DNA of 64,000 nt from TMP-86 sp031394735 (GTDB lineage Bacteria; Pseudomonadota; Gammaproteobacteria; Steroidobacterales; Steroidobacteraceae): positions 100,491 to 164,490 of the forward strand of contig JANMXI010000308.1 in the NCBI GenBank assembly GCA_031394735.1. The letters run 5' to 3'. Position 1 is the stretch's first letter. Every line of letters starts with the position of its first letter. A program made the position numbers and the translations under genes. Shown piece by piece: positions 58,669 to 64,000 of the stretch. The notes under the pieces were generated by a model. The model was not told the origin of the DNA, ran no database searches, and saw only the letters and a program-made list of their open reading frames with translations.

Positions 58669-60570
58669 ATGACGGTCGAAAAACACGGTTTCCAAACCGA
58701 GGTCAAGCAGCTGCTGAAGCTGATGATCCACTCCCTGTACAGCAACCGGGACATCTTTCTGCGGGAGCTGATATCCAACGCCTCTGACGCGAATGACCGG
58801 CTGCGCTTTGAGGCCATTGCCCGGCCGGAATTGCTGGCCGAGGACGCCGACCTTAAGATCTGGATCGAGACCGACCCGGCCGGCAACGGTACGGTGACGG
58901 TGCGTGATAACGGCGCCGGCATGAACCGCGAGGAGGCCATCGCACATCTGGGCACCATCGCGAAGTCGGGCACTGCGAGCTTCTTTCAACAATTGTCCGG
59001 GGACCAGCAAAAGGACTCCCAGCTCATCGGTCAATTCGGGGTGGGCTTTTATTCCGCGTTCATCGTCGCGGAACGCGTCGAGGTGTTTTCACGCAAGGCC
59101 GGCGATCCGGCGACGGCCGGCGTGCGCTGGGAATCGAGCGGCGAGGGTGAGTTCGACGTCGAAACCGTCGACGTCGATTCACGTGGCACGCGTATCGTTC
59201 TGCATCTGAAACCCGAGGCGAAGGAATTCGCCGATGGCTTTCGACTACGCAGCCTGATCCGGCGCTATTCGGACCATATCGGCTTTCCGATCCTGATGCC
59301 GAAGACCGGCGAAGCGACGTTGGAGTACGAAACCGTCAATCAGGCGCAGGCGCTGTGGACGATGCCGCGCTCGGAGATCAAGGAGGAGGAATACAAGCAG
59401 TTCTATCAGCATCTGTCGCATGACTTCTCCGAGCCCTTGCTGTGGAGTCACAACCGGGTGGAAGGACGGCGTGAATACATCAGTCTTTTGTATGTGCCCA
59501 GCCGCGCGCCGTTCGATTTATGGCAGCGCGAGGCGCCGCGCGGATTGAAGCTGTACGTCAAGCGCGTTTTCATCATGGACGACGCCGAGCAATTCCTGCC
59601 GCTGTACCTGCGCTTCGTCAAGGGTGTGCTGGATTCCGGCGACCTGCCGTTGAACGTATCGCGCGAAATTTTGCAACATGATGCGGAAGTTGAGGCGATT
59701 CGCGGTGGTCTGACCAAGCGCGTGCTCGAGATGCTTTCTAAGCTTGCTGCCGACGATGTGGAGAAATACGCAGCGTTCTGGAAAGAATTCGGTACGGTAT
59801 TGAAAGAAGGCGTGGCCGAGGATGCCGCCAATCGCGACAAGATTTTGCCGTTGCTGCGCTTTGCAAGTACGCACGAGGCTGCAGACGAGCCCATCGTCAG
59901 TTTGGGCGACTACGTACAACGAATGAAGGTGGATCAGGAGCACATCTATTTCCTGATTGCCGATACCGTTGCTGCCGCGCGCTCGAGTCCTTACATCGAA
60001 CAGCTCAAGGAGCACGGCATCGAGGTGCTGCTGCTGTCCGATCGCATCGATGCGTGGATCACCGAACAGTTCGACAAGTTCGAGGGCAAGCCATTCAAGA
60101 ATGCTGCGCGCGGCGATCTGAATCTGGGCAAGCTGGAGACTGAGTTTGACCGGCTGCGAAACGAGACTGATCTGAAAGAAAGCAAGGGCCTGCTCAAGCG
60201 CGTCAAAGATGCGCTGGGCGACAAGGTCAGTGAAGTGCGCGTCGGCACGCGCTTGAAGGATTCACCGACTTGCCTTGTGGTGGGCGAGCACGAACCGGAT
60301 GCCGCCATGCGCCGCATTCTCGAGGCGACAGGGCAGAAGATGCCGCCGTCCAAGCCCATATTGGAAATGAATGTGTCGAATGCGCTGGTCAAATATCTGG
60401 ACCAGGAAGCCGACGCGGAACGGTTTGGTGAGCTCGCGACCCTGTTGTATGAACAGGCTGCGCTGGTGGAAGGGGATCGCATTGGGAATCCAATCGATTA
60501 TGTGCAGCGATTGAACCGATTGTTGATCCGGTTGACGGGTACGCCCGCGGCGGGAACGCCCGCCGCATGA
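58669..60570 (+). CDS. htpG: Chaperone protein HtpG (Hsp90)
   Basis: Protein of 633 aa, normal length. The N-terminal ATPase has RELISNASDANDRLRFEA, DNGAGMNREE and GQFGVGFYSAF; the middle domain has VKRVFIMDDAEQFLP and LNVSREILQ. It folds client proteins with ATP. Start ATG 58669 with AAGGGC upstream. Its stop overlaps the next gene's ATG (ATGA), which is unusual for this housekeeping gene. Confidence 0.97.
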   Translation: MTVEKHGFQTEVKQLLKLMIHSLYSNRDIFLRELISNASDANDRLRFEAIARPELLAEDADLKIWIETDPAGNGTVTVRDNGAGMNREEAIAHLGTIAKSGTASFFQQLSGDQQKDSQLIGQFGVGFYSAFIVAERVEVFSRKAGDPATAGVRWESSGEGEFDVETVDVDSRGTRIVLHLKPEAKEFADGFRLRSLIRRYSDHIGFPILMPKTGEATLEYETVNQAQALWTMPRSEIKEEEYKQFYQHLSHDFSEPLLWSHNRVEGRREYISLLYVPSRAPFDLWQREAPRGLKLYVKRVFIMDDAEQFLPLYLRFVKGVLDSGDLPLNVSREILQHDAEVEAIRGGLTKRVLEMLSKLAADDVEKYAAFWKEFGTVLKEGVAEDAANRDKILPLLRFASTHEAADEPIVSLGDYVQRMKVDQEHIYFLIADTVAAARSSPYIEQLKEHGIEVLLLSDRIDAWITEQFDKFEGKPFKNAARGDLNLGKLETEFDRLRNETDLKESKGLLKRVKDALGDKVSEVRVGTRLKDSPTCLVVGEHEPDAAMRRILEATGQKMPPSKPILEMNVSNALVKYLDQEADAERFGELATLLYEQAALVEGDRIGNPIDYVQRLNRLLIRLTGTPAAGTPAA

Positions 60571-61649
60571 CCCACCGCATCGCCGTCATCGCGGGCGATG
60601 GTATCGGGCCGGAGGTGATGGCCGAAGGGTTGCGCGTGCTCGAGTCGGTGAGCCGTCGATTCGGGCTTGAGTTCAAGCTCGATCACTTCGATTGGGGCTG
60701 TGAGTATTACCTGCGTCATGGCAGCATGATGGCGCCGGATTGGCGCGAGCAGATCGGTGCGCATGACGCGATTTTTTTCGGCGCCGTCGGTGCACCGGAC
60801 CGCGTGCCGGATCATGTCGCGATCTGGGAATTGATCATCAAACTGCGGCGCGAGTTTGATCAGTATGTGAATCTGCGTCCCGTACGACTCATGCCCGGGG
60901 TGCCCAGCCCGCTCGCCAATCGCAAGCCCGGCGACATCGACTTCGTGGTGGTGCGGGAAAACACCGAGGGCGAGTATTCCAGCGTCGGCGGCCGCATGTT
61001 CGAGGGTACGGCGCGCGAGATGGCCATGCAGCAGTCGGTGTTCACACGAACCGGCACCGATCGCGTGTTGAAGTTTGCTTTCGAGTTGGCGCAGCGCCGG
61101 CCGCGCAAGTTGCTGACCGCCGCGACCAAGTCCAATGGCATCACCATCACCATGCCGTTCTGGGACGAGCGTCTTGTCGAGGTTGCGCGCGACTATCCGC
61201 AGGTGAAGTACAACAAGTTTCACATCGACATCCTGTGCGCGCATTTCGTGCAGCATCCGGACTGGTTCGATGTGGTGGTGGCATCGAATCTGTTCGGCGA
61301 CATTTTGTCGGACCTCGGGCCGGCCTGTACCGGTACAATCGGCATCGCGCCGTCGGCGAATCTTAATCCTGAACGCAAATTCCCGTCGCTGTTCGAGCCC
61401 GTGCACGGATCGGCGCCGGACATTGCCGGCCGCGGAGTGGCCAACCCCATTGGACAGATCTGGTCAGCAGCGTTGATGATGGATCATCTGGGTCATGCCG
61501 AAGCCTCCCGCGCCATCGTGTCGGCCATCGAGGCTGTTCTGGCGACGGGACCGCGGACGCCGGATATGGGCGGGACGGCGCGGACGGTGGAGGTCGGGAA
61601 GGCAATTGCCGCGCACATCGAGTCGGGTTCTATCGAGAAGAGTGAATGA
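60567..61649 (+). CDS. Tartrate dehydrogenase-like beta-decarboxylating dehydrogenase
   Basis: Protein of 360 aa of the isocitrate/isopropylmalate dehydrogenase family. AGDGIGPEV, DWGCEYYLRHGSMMAPDW (a tartrate-dehydrogenase type segment), VVRENTEGEYSSVGG, NLFGDILSDLGP and EPVHGSAPDIAG are present. TtuC-type enzymes act on tartrate or D-malate with NAD and a divalent metal. It starts within the htpG stop and ends within the aldehyde dehydrogenase start, so translation is coupled. Confidence 0.88.
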   Translation: MTHRIAVIAGDGIGPEVMAEGLRVLESVSRRFGLEFKLDHFDWGCEYYLRHGSMMAPDWREQIGAHDAIFFGAVGAPDRVPDHVAIWELIIKLRREFDQYVNLRPVRLMPGVPSPLANRKPGDIDFVVVRENTEGEYSSVGGRMFEGTAREMAMQQSVFTRTGTDRVLKFAFELAQRRPRKLLTAATKSNGITITMPFWDERLVEVARDYPQVKYNKFHIDILCAHFVQHPDWFDVVVASNLFGDILSDLGPACTGTIGIAPSANLNPERKFPSLFEPVHGSAPDIAGRGVANPIGQIWSAALMMDHLGHAEASRAIVSAIEAVLATGPRTPDMGGTARTVEVGKAIAAHIESGSIEKSE

Positions 61650-63097
61650 AAGCACAGCACTTCATTGGTAACGAATGGGTGCCCGGCGCCGGCGGTGAAA
61701 CCATCGAGGTCATCGACCCCAGCGACGGCGCGCCGTTTGATCAGATCGCGCGCGGCACTGCTGCGGATATTGACGTTGCAGTACGTGCCGCACGTACTGC
61801 CGTCGGTCCGGAATTCAGCGGTCCCTGGGGCCGTCTGTCGGCGCTGGAGCGCGCTCGGCTGTTGATGCGCTTGTCGCAGGCAGTGTTGGAACAGCAGGAG
61901 GCGCTCGCGCAACTGGAAGCGCGCGACACCGGCAAGGCGTTGAAGACCGCGCGGGTGGACGCGGTCGTGCTGGCGCGCTATTTCGAATTCTATGCCGGCG
62001 CTTGCGACAAGCTGCACGGTGAGACGCTGCCGTTTCAGAGCGGTTATACCGTGCTGACCTTACGTGAGCCGCACGGCGTCACCGGTCATATCGTGCCGTG
62101 GAATTATCCCATGCAGGTGTTTGGTCGCAGCGTCGGTGCGTCGCTCGCCGCCGGCAATGCGTGTGTGGTGAAGCCCGCCGAGGACGGCAGCTTGTCGCTG
62201 CTGCGGGTGGCGGAGATTGCCGCGCAGATCGGCTTCCCGCCGGGCGCGATCAATATCGTCACCGGTTACGGCCACGAGGCCGGCGCGGCGCTGACAGCGC
62301 ACATCGGCGTCGATCATCTGTCCTTCACCGGCTCCACCGCCACCGGCAAGCTCGTGGGTCATGCCGCCGCTGAGCGTCATTGCCCGGTCGTGCTGGAACT
62401 TGGCGGCAAGTCGCCGCAAATCATTTTCGCTGACGCCGATCTGGACGCGGCGCTGCCTGCCGTCGTCAATGCGATTGCGCAGAATTGCGGTCAGACGTGC
62501 TCTGCGGGAAGTCGTTTGCTGGTTGAACGATCCTTGTATGAGACGGTGCTCGAGAAACTCGCCTTGAGATTCAAAGCTCTGCGCGCAGGCCCGCCGTCGA
62601 TGGATCTGGATATGGGTCCGTTGGTGAATCAAAAGCAATTCCTGCAGGTTCGAGCCATGCTGGCGCAAGCGCAGGCCGACGGCATCGCTGTCGTTTCGCG
62701 CGGCAGCGTCGCGGCCGAGTCGCCGGCGCGTGGGTACTATCAGGAGGCGGTACTGCTGCGGGATGTGCCACCCGACAATGCGCTGGCGCAACGCGAAGTG
62801 TTTGGGCCCGTACTCGCAGCCATGGCGTTCGATGACGAGGCACATGCGGTGCAACTCGCCAATGGCACCGACTACGGCTTGTGCGCCGGTGTCTGGACCC
62901 ATGACGGCGGACGCCAGCTGCGGATGGCTCGCAAATTGCGTTGCGGTCAGGTATTCATCAATAACTATGGCGCCGGCGGCGGCGTCGAGCTTCCTTTCGG
63001 CGGCGTGAAGTCCAGTGGCTTTGGCCGCGAAAAGGGATTCGAAGCGCTGTTGGGATTCACCACTCTCAAGACCATTGCCATCAAGCACGGGGTTTGA
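61646..63097 (+). CDS. Aldehyde dehydrogenase
   Basis: NAD(P)-dependent enzyme of 483 aa. VPWNYPMQVF, FTGSTATGK, the catalytic Glu in LELGGKSP and the catalytic Cys in NCGQTCSAGS are intact. It belongs to the broad betaine/aminobutyraldehyde/benzaldehyde group and its substrate cannot be told from sequence. ATGA overlap with the upstream dehydrogenase gene; one base before the next SDR gene. Confidence 0.9.
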   Translation: MKAQHFIGNEWVPGAGGETIEVIDPSDGAPFDQIARGTAADIDVAVRAARTAVGPEFSGPWGRLSALERARLLMRLSQAVLEQQEALAQLEARDTGKALKTARVDAVVLARYFEFYAGACDKLHGETLPFQSGYTVLTLREPHGVTGHIVPWNYPMQVFGRSVGASLAAGNACVVKPAEDGSLSLLRVAEIAAQIGFPPGAINIVTGYGHEAGAALTAHIGVDHLSFTGSTATGKLVGHAAAERHCPVVLELGGKSPQIIFADADLDAALPAVVNAIAQNCGQTCSAGSRLLVERSLYETVLEKLALRFKALRAGPPSMDLDMGPLVNQKQFLQVRAMLAQAQADGIAVVSRGSVAAESPARGYYQEAVLLRDVPPDNALAQREVFGPVLAAMAFDDEAHAVQLANGTDYGLCAGVWTHDGGRQLRMARKLRCGQVFINNYGAGGGVELPFGGVKSSGFGREKGFEALLGFTTLKTIAIKHGV

Positions 63098-63098
63098 C

Positions 63099-63857
63099 AT
63101 GCGTTTGCAAAACAAAGTGGCGATCGTGACCGGCGCTGGATCGGGTTTCGGTGAAGGCATCGCCAGGCGGTTCGCCCTCGAGGGAGCGAAAATCGTTATC
63201 GCTGATATCAACGTTGCCGCCGGGCAGCGCGTGGCGGGCGAAATCAGCGCGAGCGGCGGCGTCGCCGAGTTCGTCGAGACTGATGTCTCGCGCAGCGACA
63301 GCATGGCCAAGCTGTTACAGGCCACGCTCAAAGCTTTCGGAGCGCTCGACATAGTCATCAACAACGCCGGGACCACGCATCGCAATCGCCCTCTGCTCGA
63401 CGTCGACGAGCGCGAATTCGATCGGATTTATGCCGTGAACGTGAAGAGCATTTACCTAAGCGCTCAGCACTTCGTGCCGCATTTTCGTAAAGTGGGCGGC
63501 GGTGCCTTCGTTAATGTTGCCTCGACCGCGGCCGTGCGCCCGCGTCCCGGCCTCACCTGGTACAACGGTTCGAAGGGGGCGGTGGTCGTGATCAGCAAAT
63601 CCATGGCGGCCGAACTCGCTCCTGAAAAAATCCGCGTGAACTGTGTCAATCCCGTCATGGGCCCGACGGGACTCATGCAGGATTTCATGGGTGTCCCCGA
63701 TACGCCGGAGAATCGCGCGAAGTTCATGGCGACGATCCCGATGGGGCGATTCTCCTCACCGGCGGACGTTGCCAACGCGTGCCTGTATCTCGCCTCCGAT
63801 GAGGCGGCGTTCATCACTGGCGTTAGTATCGAAGTGGATGGTGGTCGCTGCATCTAG
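63099..63857 (+). CDS. Short-chain dehydrogenase/reductase
   Basis: SDR of 252 aa: TGAGSGFGEGIA, an Asp ending strand two (IADINVA, so NAD likely), NNAG, ASTAA and YNGSKGA. Last gene of the htpG-led run. Together with the decarboxylating dehydrogenase and the aldehyde dehydrogenase it suggests a short route oxidising a hydroxy compound through an aldehyde to an acid. Confidence 0.87.
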   Translation: MRLQNKVAIVTGAGSGFGEGIARRFALEGAKIVIADINVAAGQRVAGEISASGGVAEFVETDVSRSDSMAKLLQATLKAFGALDIVINNAGTTHRNRPLLDVDEREFDRIYAVNVKSIYLSAQHFVPHFRKVGGGAFVNVASTAAVRPRPGLTWYNGSKGAVVVISKSMAAELAPEKIRVNCVNPVMGPTGLMQDFMGVPDTPENRAKFMATIPMGRFSSPADVANACLYLASDEAAFITGVSIEVDGGRCI

Positions 63858-64000
63858 AGCCGCCGCGTTTCCGCTGAAACGCGCGGCACGTGAGTTCTCT
63901 TGAGCATCAAGCTCGCGATCGCCAGCCCGTAGTCCATGCGCTCCCCGCGCCACAGGGTCGAAGCGGTGTTCGCATCGATCTTCACACCGTGCTCAAGGTT
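63854..64000 (-). CDS. Partial CDS, C-terminus of a probable HNH/DUF222-type protein
   Basis: An open minus-strand frame of 48 codons runs from the window edge to TAG at 63854-63856, overlapping the SDR stop by four bases. The segment with WRGERMDYGLAIASLML recalls the C-terminal end of DUF222/HNH endonuclease (13E12-repeat) proteins. The nuclease domain itself lies beyond the window, so this assignment is from memory of the tail only. Confidence 0.4.
   Translation of the reverse strand, partial: NLEHGVKIDANTASTLWRGERMDYGLAIASLMLKRTHVPRVSAETRRL

Overview
The window is a GC-rich (roughly 60-65 %) stretch of a Gram-negative chromosome, densely packed with genes and with many ATGA or TTGA stop/start overlaps. 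Two TonB-dependent receptors, a lipoprotein lipase, a CopL-type copper gene and a SelO homologue suggest a soil or freshwater gammaproteobacterium, perhaps near Xanthomonadales, Nevskiales or Steroidobacterales. That placement is inference. No rRNA, tRNA, CRISPR array or insertion sequence was seen.

Region 1 (1-25.5 kb) looks like one catabolic regulon. It holds two type I Baeyer-Villiger monooxygenases, one with the N-terminal extension of 4-hydroxyacetophenone monooxygenase. It also has an HSL-type esterase, two acyl-CoA ligases, two crotonases, a 3-hydroxyacyl-CoA dehydrogenase, an acyl-CoA dehydrogenase, four SDRs, a tandem SnoaL-like protein, a GST, a TonB receptor, a TetR regulator, a NUDT19-like Nudix hydrolase, two secreted c-haem beta-propeller proteins and a small operon of unknown membrane proteins. 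Ten copies of an 18-bp palindrome, consensus RTCAAC-N6-GTTGAY, sit in four control regions (1302-1365, 8609-8670, 12093-12152, 22676-22827), several of them over TTGACA -35 boxes. A plausible flow is uptake, Baeyer-Villiger oxidation of a ketone to an ester, hydrolysis, CoA activation and beta-oxidation. The substrate is unknown.

Region 2 (25.5-34.5 kb) is a homoprotocatechuate meta-cleavage operon: divergent hpaR, then hpaG1, hpaG2, hpaE, a LigA/LigB-type two-subunit dioxygenase in place of the usual HpaD, hpaF, hpaH, hpaI and a penicillin-acylase-family Ntn hydrolase. A 20-bp near-perfect palindrome lies between hpaR and hpaG1.

Region 3 (34.5-49.4 kb) is mixed: a copper-resistance remnant (copL plus the C-terminal end of copB) around a 79-bp structured repeat, two FAD oxidoreductases, a TSUP transporter, a secreted cupin, a hipBA toxin-antitoxin pair with a candidate operator, an alpha/beta hydrolase, a GGDEF/EAL protein, selO and a secreted S9 peptidase.

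Region 4 (49.3-56.9 kb) has a leftward operon of double-CDGSH bicupin, TonB receptor, amino-acid permease and class V aminotransferase, divergent from a secreted cyclase-family hydrolase, followed by a TetR regulator. Region 5 (57-64 kb) has a lipoprotein lipase, then htpG tightly linked to a tartrate-dehydrogenase-like enzyme, an aldehyde dehydrogenase and an SDR, and the end of a probable HNH/DUF222 gene. No gene-free stretch exceeds about 300 bases; the longest, 12040-12299 and 22596-22870, are divergent control regions.
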